Part shown: positions 27,458 to 37,828 of the stretch, piece by piece
How the letters are laid out: each line of letters begins with the position of its first letter
How positions within the stretch are numbered: the first letter of the stretch is position 1
Assembly (NCBI RefSeq): GCF_900143095.1
Contig: NZ_FRDA01000001.1
Coordinates: 319,357-383,356 of the forward strand
From: Pseudomonas asturiensis
GTDB taxonomy: Bacteria > Pseudomonadota > Gammaproteobacteria > Pseudomonadales > Pseudomonadaceae
Length of the DNA stretch: 64,000 bases
Direction of reading: 5' to 3'
Notes under the pieces: generated by a model
The model's database searches: none
Seen by the model: only the letters and a program-made list of their open reading frames with translations
What the model was told of the DNA's origin: nothing
Position numbers and translations under genes: made by a program

Positions 27458-27523
27458 GCCTGCGAAAAGAGGGTTCGGGTTCGCATTGCAGGCCACAGGT
27501 GGCGCGAAACCGTTGCCGTCCAG

Positions 27524-28462
27524 TCAGGCCAGTTGATTGCGGTACGGCAGGTCCGGGCCGACTCGCGTGCAGGTCAGCGCCGCTGCCGCGACGGCAAACG
27601 CCAGCATCTCGTTCAACTGCTCCCTGGAAAGACGTGAGAGTGCCTGCGGCGTGTCCAGTTTTCGCTCGCTGAGAAACGTCAGCAGTGCGGCCTGAAACGT
27701 ATCGCCAGCGCCCACCGTATCGGCGGTCGTCACGCTTTTTGCAGGCACTGACCACGTCCCGTGTTCACGCGTAAAGATGCTTGCGCCTTGCGTGCCGCGA
27801 GTGACGATCACCAGGTGCGTATGGCCGTTTAGCCACCCCTCGGCAATCTGCTGCGGGTCGCTGTCGGGATACAGCAGGTGCAAGTCTTCATCACTGACCT
27901 TGATCAAGTGCGCGTGCTCGGCGAATGCCGCGATCTGCGTACGCCAGCGCTGGATGTCCGGAGCAGGATTGAGACGCACGTTGGGGTCCAGCGAGATCAG
28001 ACGCTTGCCGCTTTCCTGCGCAACAAGGGCCAGCAGCGTATCGGCGATCGGCTGCACCACCAGCGAGAATGAGCCCACGTGAATGCCGCGAACCCTGTCA
28101 TCGAGTGTTGGCAGGTGCTCATGGCGTAACTGGCGGTCGGCGCAGCCATCACCGCGAAAACTGTAGGTAGGGGAGCCGTCGGCGCCGACCGCGACCATGG
28201 CCAGCGTGGTCGGCGCGTCGAAATCGATCAGGTGTTCGGTATCGACGGCTTCATGTTCCAGAACGGCCCGTAACCGACAGCCCAGGTAATCGGTCGACAC
28301 ACCCGCGAAAAACGAGGCGTCGGCACCCAGACGACGCAGGCCGATGGCAACGTTGAAGGGCGATCCGCCAGCAATGGCATCAAACCCCAACCGGTTGAGG
28401 GCGCCGCCTGTGTCAGCGCGGGTGAAAATATCGAACAGTGCTTCGCCGCAAACCAGAAACAT
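27524..28462 (-). CDS. mtlZ: Fructokinase (PfkB family) of the polyol operon
   Basis: About 312 residues in the PfkB/ribokinase family: GGSPFNVAIGLRRLG near residue 32 and the anion-hole/catalytic-base motif DTVGAGDTF near residue 255. It phosphorylates the fructose made by mannitol dehydrogenase. It is the last gene of the operon, starting 26 bases after mtlY behind ACGGAG. The order E-F-G-K-D-Y-Z matches the P. fluorescens mannitol operon. Confidence 0.88.
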   Translation of the reverse strand: MFLVCGEALFDIFTRADTGGALNRLGFDAIAGGSPFNVAIGLRRLGADASFFAGVSTDYLGCRLRAVLEHEAVDTEHLIDFDAPTTLAMVAVGADGSPTYSFRGDGCADRQLRHEHLPTLDDRVRGIHVGSFSLVVQPIADTLLALVAQESGKRLISLDPNVRLNPAPDIQRWRTQIAAFAEHAHLIKVSDEDLHLLYPDSDPQQIAEGWLNGHTHLVIVTRGTQGASIFTREHGTWSVPAKSVTTADTVGAGDTFQAALLTFLSERKLDTPQALSRLSREQLNEMLAFAVAAAALTCTRVGPDLPYRNQLA

Positions 28463-28487
28463 AAGTGCTCCGTAAAAAGGGTCAGGG

Positions 28488-29969
28488 TCAAACTGCCCGC
28501 AGGTGGTCTTGATAGCGTTCATAGACCTGTTGGTAGGCGTCCACGTTCTGCGTGATCGGGCGTGTTTCGCTATCGGGGTCCAGGCTCACGCTGCGCTCGC
28601 ACAGGTCCTGAAGGCTGTCAGGTTGCCCGTTGCTGCTGGACCAGCACCAGGCAGCCTGAATCGCTGCGCCCAGCGCTGCGGCTTCGGCATGGCGGGTGCA
28701 GATAACCGGCGTGTTCATGATGTCGGCCACGATCTGTCGCCAGATGGCGCTTTTTGATCCTCCGCCGATCAGACGAATACGCTCGCTTTTGATGCCGCTG
28801 GCGCGCAGCAAGTCCAGCCCGTAGCGCAGGCCGAACGTCGTCCCTTCGACAGCTGCTCGACAAAGGTTGGCCTGGTTCAGATTGGTGCTGTCCAGACCGA
28901 GAATGCTGCCGGTGGCCTCGGGCAGGGCGGGTACACGTTCGCCATTCAGGAATGGCAGCATCAATACACCCTCGGCCCCGATCGGGGCGCTGGCGAGCGC
29001 CTCGTTGAAGGTGGCGATGTCCAGCGCAAACAGCGCTCGGATGGCTGAGGTGACGTTGGTCAGGTTCATGGTGCAGATCAGCGGCAACCAGCCGCCGGAC
29101 GACGAGCAAAATGCCGCCACGGAACCATGCTCACTGACCGCCGGCTGATCGGAATAGGCGTAGACAGTGCCGGATGAACCCAGGCTCATGGTGATCAGGC
29201 CAGGCTGGATATTGCCCGTACCAATGGCCCCCATCATGTTGTCGCCGCCACCACTGGACACCAGCGCCTGCGGGTTCAGGCCGAGCAGGCGGGCAATTTC
29301 GGGGCGCAGCGTGCCGACGGATGTATCCGCTTCCAGCAATTGCGGCAGTGCCTTTTCAAGGCGGCCGCTGGGGTCAATGTGCGCCAGCAGGGGCAGATCC
29401 CACGTGCGAGTGCGAATGTTGAAATAACCGGTGCCCGAGGCGTCGCCGAATTCTGTACAGCAACGCCCGGTCAGCCAGTAATTCAGATAGTCATGGGGCA
29501 GCAGGACCTTGTCGATGCGCTGGAACAACTGTGGGTGCTGTTCCAGCGTCCACAGCAGTTTCGAGACGGTATAGCCCGGTGCGATGACCACGCCCAGACG
29601 CTCCAGCGAGCCTTGTTCACCGCCCAGATACTCCAGCAGACGCTGGTTTTCGGGCGCGGTTTCAGTGTCGCACCACAGCTTGGCAGGACGCAGCACCTGG
29701 CCATGCTCATCGAGCAGCACCAGACCGTGTTGCTGGCCGGAAATACCGATGCCCTGGACCTGTTGACCCGAGACCCCGGCCCGCGCCAAGGCCTCACCGA
29801 CGGCCTGCTGCAGAGCGTCAAGCCATTGCTGGACGTCCTGTTCGCGACGGCCGTTGTGGTCGCTGATCAGGCTATGGGGTGCCGAGCCTTCGCCCAGCAC
29901 CTGCCCGTTTTGCGCGTCGAGCACCAGCGCCTTGGTGCCTTGTGTGCCGCAATCGATGCCAAGAAACAT
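28488..29969 (-). CDS. mtlY: Xylulokinase (FGGY family) of the polyol operon
   Basis: A full-length 493-residue FGGY carbohydrate kinase: GIDCGTQGTKALVLD at the N-terminus for phosphate binding, a central GGGDNMMGAIGTG, and a C-terminal IRLIGGGSKSAIWRQI ATP-site motif. It phosphorylates D-xylulose, which MtlD forms from D-arabinitol. GAGGGA precedes the ATG, nine bases after the mtlD stop codon. Confidence 0.9.
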   Translation of the reverse strand: MFLGIDCGTQGTKALVLDAQNGQVLGEGSAPHSLISDHNGRREQDVQQWLDALQQAVGEALARAGVSGQQVQGIGISGQQHGLVLLDEHGQVLRPAKLWCDTETAPENQRLLEYLGGEQGSLERLGVVIAPGYTVSKLLWTLEQHPQLFQRIDKVLLPHDYLNYWLTGRCCTEFGDASGTGYFNIRTRTWDLPLLAHIDPSGRLEKALPQLLEADTSVGTLRPEIARLLGLNPQALVSSGGGDNMMGAIGTGNIQPGLITMSLGSSGTVYAYSDQPAVSEHGSVAAFCSSSGGWLPLICTMNLTNVTSAIRALFALDIATFNEALASAPIGAEGVLMLPFLNGERVPALPEATGSILGLDSTNLNQANLCRAAVEGTTFGLRYGLDLLRASGIKSERIRLIGGGSKSAIWRQIVADIMNTPVICTRHAEAAALGAAIQAAWCWSSSNGQPDSLQDLCERSVSLDPDSETRPITQNVDAYQQVYERYQDHLRAV

Positions 29970-29978
29970 GACCGTCCC

Positions 29979-31460
29979 TCAGTGGCGTTGAGCCAAAAGT
30001 TTTTCCAGCGTTGCACTGACGCCCCGTTCCCGCAGGTCACTCAGGTTCTGTTCGAACGCGGCAACGAATGCGGCCGATTGCGGGATGATCAGGCCGAAGA
30101 TTTCTTCGACCTGCAAGAGGCGTTCGGTAATCAACGCATCGTCGGCGACCAGTCCCTTGCAGAACTCGGCGCGCGGGTCCGGAATCCTGTAGACCGTGCC
30201 GTTCTCGTCCACTCCCTTCAGGTACAGGGCCCAGGCGGCGACTACCAGTGATGCCCGCTGCAGATTGCCCTGATCGAGAATCAGCCGGTTGATGGTCGGA
30301 ATCGTGAATTTCGGGAATTTCGAGGAGCCGTCCGAGCAGACCCGCTCCAGCTGATCGGCAATCGCCTGATTGGAGAAACGCTCGATCAGCGTGTCCTTGT
30401 AGCTCTCCAGATCGATGCCGGGGACTGATGCGAGTTGCGGCGTGACGTCGAGGTCCATGTAGGCGCGGATATAACGCACGAACAGCGGGTCGTTCATGGT
30501 CTCATGTACGAAGCGATAGCCTTTCAGAAAGCCCAGGTAGGTCAGCGCCAGATGGCTGCCGTTGAGCAGCTTTATCTTCATTTCCTCGTAAGGCGTCACG
30601 TCATCGGTAAACTGCACGCCGACCTTTTCCCAGGCTGGCCTGCCATTGACGAACTTGTCTTCCAGCACCCACTGCACGAACGGTTCGCAGACCACCGGCC
30701 AGGCGTCGTCGATGTGTTTTTCGTCGGCCAGCTTCAAGCGGTGTGCAGCGCTGGTCATCGGTGTGATGCGGTCGACCATGGCGTTGGGGAAACTCACATG
30801 CTCGGCAATCCAGTCGTGCAGATCGGCATCGCGCTGGGCGGCAAAGGCTAGCAGCGCCTTGCGGGTCACTGCGCCGTTGTGTGGCAGGTTATCGCAGGAC
30901 ATCAGTGTGAATGCCGGCGTGCCTTCGGCGCGGCGTCGGTCCAGCGCGGCACAGAGAAAACCGAACACGGTTTTCGGGTTGCTCGGGTTTGCAAGGTCAT
31001 GCTGGATCTGCGGCAGGTGCGTCATGAACTGCCCGTTGCTGTCGTCGATGCAGTAGCCACCTTCAGTGATGGTCAGTGACACGATACGAATGTCCGGGCT
31101 GGCAAGCTTGTCGATCAGCGCCTGCGGGTTGTCCTCGGCCAGCAGCATGCCACTGATCGAGGCGATGATGCGGGTTTTGGTATCCGGCGTGTCGCCCAGC
31201 TCGTAGAGCGTGTACAGGTAATCCTGCTGGGCGAGGGCGTCATGTACGGCGCGGTCTTCGGGGCGCAGCCCGACGCCGCAGATGCTCCAGTCCAGGCCCT
31301 CGCCGGTGTTCATCAGCGCGTCGGTGTAGAACGCTTGATGGGCGCGATGGAAACCGCCAACGCCGATATGCGCAATGCCTTGGCGGGTGTCGGCCGTCGC
31401 ATAAGCGGGCACATCGATATCGGCGCCCAGGCGCGACAGGTTCTGCTTGTTCAATTTCAT
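29979..31460 (-). CDS. mtlD: Mannitol 2-dehydrogenase
   Basis: A 493-residue polyol-specific long-chain dehydrogenase, the same length as the P. fluorescens enzyme. The N-terminal Rossmann segment is GVGGFHRAHQ, and the catalytic Lys-Asn-His triad is visible in KIKLLNGSHLAL. It oxidises D-mannitol to fructose and D-arabinitol to xylulose with NAD. GGAGAG lies upstream of the ATG; the gene follows mtlK by 18 bases. Confidence 0.93.
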   Translation of the reverse strand: MKLNKQNLSRLGADIDVPAYATADTRQGIAHIGVGGFHRAHQAFYTDALMNTGEGLDWSICGVGLRPEDRAVHDALAQQDYLYTLYELGDTPDTKTRIIASISGMLLAEDNPQALIDKLASPDIRIVSLTITEGGYCIDDSNGQFMTHLPQIQHDLANPSNPKTVFGFLCAALDRRRAEGTPAFTLMSCDNLPHNGAVTRKALLAFAAQRDADLHDWIAEHVSFPNAMVDRITPMTSAAHRLKLADEKHIDDAWPVVCEPFVQWVLEDKFVNGRPAWEKVGVQFTDDVTPYEEMKIKLLNGSHLALTYLGFLKGYRFVHETMNDPLFVRYIRAYMDLDVTPQLASVPGIDLESYKDTLIERFSNQAIADQLERVCSDGSSKFPKFTIPTINRLILDQGNLQRASLVVAAWALYLKGVDENGTVYRIPDPRAEFCKGLVADDALITERLLQVEEIFGLIIPQSAAFVAAFEQNLSDLRERGVSATLEKLLAQRH

Positions 31461-31478
31461 GACAAAACTCTCCAGGAC

Positions 31479-32585
<1,107 letters not shown>

Positions 32586-32616
32586 GATGGACTCCTTTTT
32601 ATTCTGTGGGCCGGGG

Positions 32617-33450
32617 CTATTTGACGGCGCCGAACGAGAGACCGCGAACCAGTTGTTTCTGGCTGATCCAGCCGAAAATCAGGATGGGCGCGCACGCAAG
32701 GGTCGAAACGGCTGACAGCTTGGCCCAGAACAGGCCTTCGGGGCTTGAGTAGGAGGCGATCAGCGCGGTGAGCGGTGCGGCAGCGGACGAGGTGAGGTTC
32801 AGGGACCAGAACGCTTCGTTCCAGCACAGGATCAGCGACAGCAGCGCGGTGGACGCCAGGCCGCCTTTGCAGATGGGCATCAGCACGCGAAAGATTTCCT
32901 GGCGCGTGCTGGCGCCGTCGAGTCGCGAAGCCTCGAGGATTTCGCCGGGAATGTCCTTGAAGTAGGTATAAATCATCCAGACCACAATCGGCAGGTTGAT
33001 CAGCGTATAGATGATGATCAGCGCCAGGCGCGAATCCAGCAGGCCGAAGGTCTTGGCCAGCAGGTAGATCGGCATCAGCACTCCCACCGGCGGCAGCATC
33101 TTGGTCGAGAGCATCCACAGCAGGGTGCCGCGCGTGCGTTTGGTCTCGAAGAACGCCATCGAGTAGGCCGCAGGAATGGCCACCAGCATGCTCAGGATCG
33201 TTGCGCTGAAGGAGATAAGCACCGAGTTCCAGGCGAAGTGGAAGTAATCACTGCGCTCCTGAATGTGCAGGTAGTTTTCCAGCGTCGGCGTGAAGAACAG
33301 CTGCGGCGGCGTGGCGAACGCGTCGATCTCGGTCTTGAAGCTGGTCAACACCATCCAGAAGATCGGGAAAAAGATCAGCGCGGCAATGAGCCAGGACAGG
33401 GTCCCGAGCAGCAGGCTTTGCAGGCGGCGTGATTGTTTGAGCGTCATCAT
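32617..33450 (-). CDS. mtlG: Polyol ABC transporter permease (MalG-like)
   Basis: A 277-residue inner-membrane protein with six predicted helices and the permease EAA loop (EASRLDGASTRQEIFRVLMP) that docks onto the ATPase. It pairs with MtlF. Two adjacent ATG codons (33450, 33447) are both possible starts; the gene begins about 10 bases after the mtlF stop codon. Confidence 0.92.
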   Translation of the reverse strand: MMTLKQSRRLQSLLLGTLSWLIAALIFFPIFWMVLTSFKTEIDAFATPPQLFFTPTLENYLHIQERSDYFHFAWNSVLISFSATILSMLVAIPAAYSMAFFETKRTRGTLLWMLSTKMLPPVGVLMPIYLLAKTFGLLDSRLALIIIYTLINLPIVVWMIYTYFKDIPGEILEASRLDGASTRQEIFRVLMPICKGGLASTALLSLILCWNEAFWSLNLTSSAAAPLTALIASYSSPEGLFWAKLSAVSTLACAPILIFGWISQKQLVRGLSFGAVK

Positions 33451-33460
33451 GGCAAGGTCC

Positions 33461-34393
33461 TCATGACTTGTCGGTGAGGTTTTTGCCGATCATCCGGATC
33501 AGGACGATCGCTGCGATGTTGGCGATGACCACGGCGATCAGCCCGCCCGCAGACGCCATGCCGACGTCGAACTGCAGCAGCGCCTGGATGTAGATCAGGT
33601 AGGCCAGGTTGGTCGAGGCAAAGCCCGGACCGCCGTTGGTGGTGGTGAAGATTTCGGCGAACACCGACAGCAGGAAGATGGTTTCGATCATCACCACAAC
33701 CGCAATCGGGCGTGCCAGGTGCGGCAGGGTCAGGTGCCAGAAGATTGCGATCGGACCTGCGCCATCCAGACGTGCTGCTTCCTTCTGTTCCTGATCCAGT
33801 GACTGCATGGCGGTCATCAGAATCAGGATGGCGAACGGCAACCACTGCCATGACACGATGATAATGATCGACAGCATCGGGTAGTGCGCAAACCAGTCGA
33901 TAGGCTCGGCCCCGAAGAACTTCCAGACCGCCGCCAACACGCCGGAGACCGGATGGAAAATCAGGTTCTTCCAGATCAGCGCACTGACCGTAGGCATGAT
34001 GAAAAAGGGCGAGATCAGCAGTACCCGCACAATTCCGCGGCCGAAGAATTCACTGGCTTCCAGTAGCGCCGAGATCAGTACCCCGAGAATCACGCTAATG
34101 GCCAGCACGCTGCCCACCAACAGCAGGGTGTTGCCTGCGCCGGGCAGAAAACCGCTGTCGGTCACGAAGTATTCGAAGTTCTCAAGGCCGACGAATTCGT
34201 TGTCGCCGGGGGAGAGCAGGTTATAGCGGATCAGCGAGAAATAAATGGTCATGCCCAGCGGCACAATCATCCAGACCAGCAGCAGGGCAACGGATGGGCT
34301 GACCAGAAACCAGCCCGGTTTGAAACGACGGCTTTTGATCGGGGGCAGTTCGCCGGACGAATCCGTACGATCAGAAATGGCTGAGGTTTTCAT
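33461..34393 (-). CDS. mtlF: Polyol ABC transporter permease (MalF-like)
   Basis: About 310 residues. A polar N-terminal tail is followed by six membrane helices and the EAA loop (EAARLDGAGPIAIFWHLTLP). It forms the membrane channel with MtlG. The ATG at 34393 is chosen with GGGAG upstream; a GTG 12 bases earlier is an alternative. Confidence 0.92.
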   Translation of the reverse strand: MKTSAISDRTDSSGELPPIKSRRFKPGWFLVSPSVALLLVWMIVPLGMTIYFSLIRYNLLSPGDNEFVGLENFEYFVTDSGFLPGAGNTLLLVGSVLAISVILGVLISALLEASEFFGRGIVRVLLISPFFIMPTVSALIWKNLIFHPVSGVLAAVWKFFGAEPIDWFAHYPMLSIIIIVSWQWLPFAILILMTAMQSLDQEQKEAARLDGAGPIAIFWHLTLPHLARPIAVVVMIETIFLLSVFAEIFTTTNGGPGFASTNLAYLIYIQALLQFDVGMASAGGLIAVVIANIAAIVLIRMIGKNLTDKS

Positions 34394-34468
34394 GGGGGCT
34401 CCCACCGGATATCACAGTGTCTGAGGGCAAGAGCGGGAAACACGCGTTTCCCGCCCCGCAGCACGCGG

Positions 34469-35791
34469 TTACTTCTTCGGGTAACCCGCGCGCTTCATGT
34501 CCCGCTCGGTGGCGGTCTGAGCGGTTTTCAACGCGTTGTCCACTGTGCTCTGGCCGATGAGGGCGGCCGAAAACTGCTGGCCCACGCTGGTGCCGATGGC
34601 CTGGAACTCAGGAATCGTGACCAGCTGGATGCCCACATACGGGACAGGTTTGAGTGTGGGCGACTTGGGCGTGACGGCCTTGAGTGATTCCAGGGTGATG
34701 TTGGCGAACGGCGCTGCCGTCTTGTATTCATCGCTGTAAGTCGACGCGCGGGTGCCTGGCGGCACGTTGGACACGCCATCTTTCTGCGCAACCAGCGCGG
34801 CATACTCTTTGGACGTGGCCCATTGCGTGAACTCGGCGGCGTCCTTGGCATTTTTGGCGCTGTTCGGGATCGCCAGCGCCCATGAGTAGAGCCAGGCCGA
34901 GCCTTTGTCGGTGACTTCATGCGGGGCATAGGTGAAGCCGACGTTGTCGGCCACCTTGCTCTGAGTCTTGTCGGTCACGAAAGAACCGGCAACGCTGGCG
35001 TCCACCCAGATTGCGCACTTGCCGCTGTTGAACAGGGCAAGGTTTTCGTTGAAGCCATTACTGGATGCGCCCGGCGGGCCAGACTGTTTCATGGTGTTGA
35101 CGTAGAAGCTGAGAGCGTTCTTCCACTCGGGCTGGTCGAACTGCGGTTTCCATTGCTCGTCGAACCAGCGCGCGCCAAACGAGTTGGCGACCGTGGTGAT
35201 CAACGCCATGTTCTCGCCCCAGCCTGCCTTGCCGCGCAGGCAGATGCCGTACTGTTCCTTGGACTTGTCAGTGAGCTTGCCGGCGAATTCGGCAATCTGT
35301 GTCCAGGTCGGGCGCTCTGGCATGGTCAGGCCCGCGTTCTTGAACAGGTCCTTGCGGTAGTAGGTGATCGAACTCTCTGCGTAGAACGGCAGCGCGAACA
35401 GCTTGCCGTCCACCGACAGGCCATCACGGACCGAAGGGAATACGTCATCGAGCTCGTAGCTGGCAGGCAGGTCTTTCATTTCCTGCAACCAGCCCTTGGC
35501 GCCCCACAGGGAGGCTTCGTACATGCCGATGGTCAGCACGTCGAACTGGCCGCCTTTGGTGGCGATGTCGGTAGTCAGGCGTTGGCGCAGGACGTTTTCT
35601 TCGAGCACCACCCAGTTGAGTTTGATGTCGGGGTGTTTTTCTTCGAAGGTCTTGGAGAGGCGTTGCATGCGGATCATGTCGCTGTTGTTGACTGTGGCGA
35701 TAGTCACAGTGCCAGCAGTGGCGGTGCCACTGACCATGAAGCAGGTGCTGAGGACGGAACTTGCAAGCAGAGCTTTGGCGAAGGTCTTCAT
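34469..35791 (-). CDS. mtlE: Polyol ABC transporter substrate-binding protein
   Basis: A 440-residue periplasmic binding protein of the cluster that includes maltose and sorbitol/mannitol receptors. Residues 1-26 are a signal peptide ending GTATAG, cut by signal peptidase I (no lipobox). The typical FYAESSITYYRKDLF and ALFNSGKCAIWVD segments are present. First gene of the operon, behind GAGGAGTG, with the regulatory region upstream at 35792-36030. Confidence 0.93.
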   Translation of the reverse strand: MKTFAKALLASSVLSTCFMVSGTATAGTVTIATVNNSDMIRMQRLSKTFEEKHPDIKLNWVVLEENVLRQRLTTDIATKGGQFDVLTIGMYEASLWGAKGWLQEMKDLPASYELDDVFPSVRDGLSVDGKLFALPFYAESSITYYRKDLFKNAGLTMPERPTWTQIAEFAGKLTDKSKEQYGICLRGKAGWGENMALITTVANSFGARWFDEQWKPQFDQPEWKNALSFYVNTMKQSGPPGASSNGFNENLALFNSGKCAIWVDASVAGSFVTDKTQSKVADNVGFTYAPHEVTDKGSAWLYSWALAIPNSAKNAKDAAEFTQWATSKEYAALVAQKDGVSNVPPGTRASTYSDEYKTAAPFANITLESLKAVTPKSPTLKPVPYVGIQLVTIPEFQAIGTSVGQQFSAALIGQSTVDNALKTAQTATERDMKRAGYPKK

Positions 35792-36030
35792 TGATCACTC
35801 CTCTTCCACGCCCGGAAGGCTGCAGAAGGACGGTTATTGTTTTTGTCTCTTCCGGAGGTAGGAAGATGTGGTCCGATTACACCGGCGTTCGACGCGAAAG
35901 ACAAATCCTGCACCACACTCCGACTGATACTTTTTTGCAGTGGGCTTGCGGGCGTGGCTGTTACGCAAACGCCTTGTGACAGGCGTTGGCGAACTTCCAG
36001 CGTAGACGATGCGTGCGCAGGCGGGGCGAA

Positions 36031-36936
36031 TCAGTACAGGTTTTGTTCGGTCAGACGCTGGACGGCCAGGCGGCGGTAGTGCGAAGGGGTCATGCCTTTG
36101 AGCTGCTGAAAGCGTCGGTTGAAGTTGGAAATGTTATTGAAACCGGACTCGAAACACACATCGGTCACCGGCTTGTCACCATCGGCCAGCAGTTCGCAGG
36201 ATTTGCTGATGCGCAGGCGGTTGACGAACTCAACAAAGCAGCGCCCGGTGGCCTGTTTGAACACTCTGGAGAAGTAAGTGGGCTTCATGCCCAGATAGTC
36301 GGCCACTTCTTCAAGTGGTAACTCTCGACTGTAGTTGGCGAAGATGTAATCCACCGCTCTGTTGGTCCGGTCGACACTGTGTTCGTCTGCGGTCTGGGTG
36401 ACGGCCGTGCCGGACAGCAACTGGTAGTCGTCGCTGGCAGCGAGCAATTCCAGAAGAATGAAAAAGTGGCCCAGACGTGTGATGCCGCTGGAATCGGCGA
36501 TGCGCTGCATCAGCTTCATTGCCTGGCGGATCGTACGTTTGCAGCGAAATTCGATGCCGTACTGTGCCCGCTCCAGCAACGGCGCCAGGGTGCGCAGTTC
36601 GGCGAACACCTGATTGCCGCTTTCGAGCAGTTCGTCGGTGAAATTCACCAGCATGTCGCGTTTGGGCACGACTTCGTTTTCATCGATCTGGCTGATCCAG
36701 TTGTGCGGCAGGTTGGGGCCGGTGAGGAACAGGCTCGCCGGGTGGAAGTTACCAATGTAGTCGCCCACAAAGACCTTGCCGGAACTGGCGACGATCAGAT
36801 GCAGTTCGTATTCCTTGTGAAAGTGCCAGCGTACCAGCGGACAGGGAAAACCGTGCTCGCGATAGATAATGGACAGGCCGTTGTGGTCGTCCATCAACTC
36901 GTAGGAAGGGTCCGCAATTCTTGTTGTTTTACTCAT
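36031..36936 (-). CDS. mtlR: AraC-family activator of the polyol operon
   Basis: About 301 residues from ATG 36936, matching the length of P. fluorescens MtlR. The N-terminal half is a cupin-like sensor domain (WHFHKEYELHLI). Residues about 195-295 hold two helix-turn-helix motifs (LPLEEVADYLGMKPTYFSRVFKQ; VTDVCFESGFNNISNFNRRF). MtlR activates the mtl operon in response to mannitol, sorbitol or arabinitol. It lies immediately upstream of mtlE in the same direction. Confidence 0.92.
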   Translation of the reverse strand: MSKTTRIADPSYELMDDHNGLSIIYREHGFPCPLVRWHFHKEYELHLIVASSGKVFVGDYIGNFHPASLFLTGPNLPHNWISQIDENEVVPKRDMLVNFTDELLESGNQVFAELRTLAPLLERAQYGIEFRCKRTIRQAMKLMQRIADSSGITRLGHFFILLELLAASDDYQLLSGTAVTQTADEHSVDRTNRAVDYIFANYSRELPLEEVADYLGMKPTYFSRVFKQATGRCFVEFVNRLRISKSCELLADGDKPVTDVCFESGFNNISNFNRRFQQLKGMTPSHYRRLAVQRLTEQNLY

Positions 36937-37063
36937 GGCGTAGCCGTTTGCAGTGGTTGCCAGGACGTTAATGTGCCTCATTTTCTGAATCATTGCCCGA
37001 CCGAGACGGAAAAAACCCTTAGGATCAGCGACTGATCATGGCGACAGCCGGGAGTGATTGACG

Positions 37064-37822
37064 ATGAAACAGATTCTCCTCATCGGGATGGGCGCCGGTG
37101 ATCCCGAGCAGATCACGATCCAGGCCATCAATGCGCTGAACCGGGCGAGTGTGGTGTTCATCCTCGACAAAGGCTACATCGATGATGACCTGCTGCAGCT
37201 TCGCAACGCGGTCTGTCAGCGCTATATCCGCCACGATGAGTATCGGCTGGTGCAGGTGCAGGATCCTCGTCGCGAGGATGATCCGGCCCGCTACGAGCGC
37301 GGTGTCGAGCACTGGCACGAGCAGCGCGCGGTGTTGTTTGAACGCCTGATGAGCGAGGAACTGGGAGTGGACGACGTCGGCGCATTTCTGGTCTGGGGTG
37401 ATCCCTCACTTTACGACAGCACAATGCGCATCCTTGACAGGGTTTTGGCACGGGGCAGGGAAGTCTTTGCTTATCAGGTGATTCCCGGCATCACCAGCGT
37501 GCAGGCACTGGTGGCCAGGCACCGCATCCCACTGAACCGGATCGGTGAGCCAGTGCTGATCACCACCGGACGCCGCATGGCGGCAAGCCCGGCTGAAGGC
37601 CCGGACAACGCCGTGGTGATGCTGGACGCCCACTGCACGTTCGAGCGCTTTGTCGGCAAGGGGCTGGACATCTACTGGGGTGCTTATCTGGGCACCCCGG
37701 ACGAGATAATGGTGTCAGGCAGGCTCGATGACGTGTACGAACACATCAAACAACTGCGCGCCGAGGCGCGGGAGCGCAAGGGCTGGGTGATGGACACCTA
37801 TTTGTTGCGCAGGCCGTGCTAG
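37064..37822 (+). CDS. cobF: Precorrin-6A synthase (deacetylating)
   Basis: A 252-residue SAM-dependent methyltransferase of the tetrapyrrole methylase fold: GMGAGDPEQITIQAI at the N-terminus, GDPSLYDS and VIPGITSVQAL in the core. The length and motifs fit CobF, which methylates C1 of precorrin-5 and removes the acetyl group in aerobic cobalamin synthesis. No other cobalamin gene is near; in Pseudomonas cobF is often separate from the main cob cluster. GGGAG lies nine bases before the ATG. Confidence 0.87.
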   Translation: MKQILLIGMGAGDPEQITIQAINALNRASVVFILDKGYIDDDLLQLRNAVCQRYIRHDEYRLVQVQDPRREDDPARYERGVEHWHEQRAVLFERLMSEELGVDDVGAFLVWGDPSLYDSTMRILDRVLARGREVFAYQVIPGITSVQALVARHRIPLNRIGEPVLITTGRRMAASPAEGPDNAVVMLDAHCTFERFVGKGLDIYWGAYLGTPDEIMVSGRLDDVYEHIKQLRAEARERKGWVMDTYLLRRPC

Positions 37823-37828
37823 CGACGC

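Noticed and set aside
37064..37822. Reading the cobF gene as part of a full cobalamin cluster
   Set aside because: No other cob gene lies within the window on either side.
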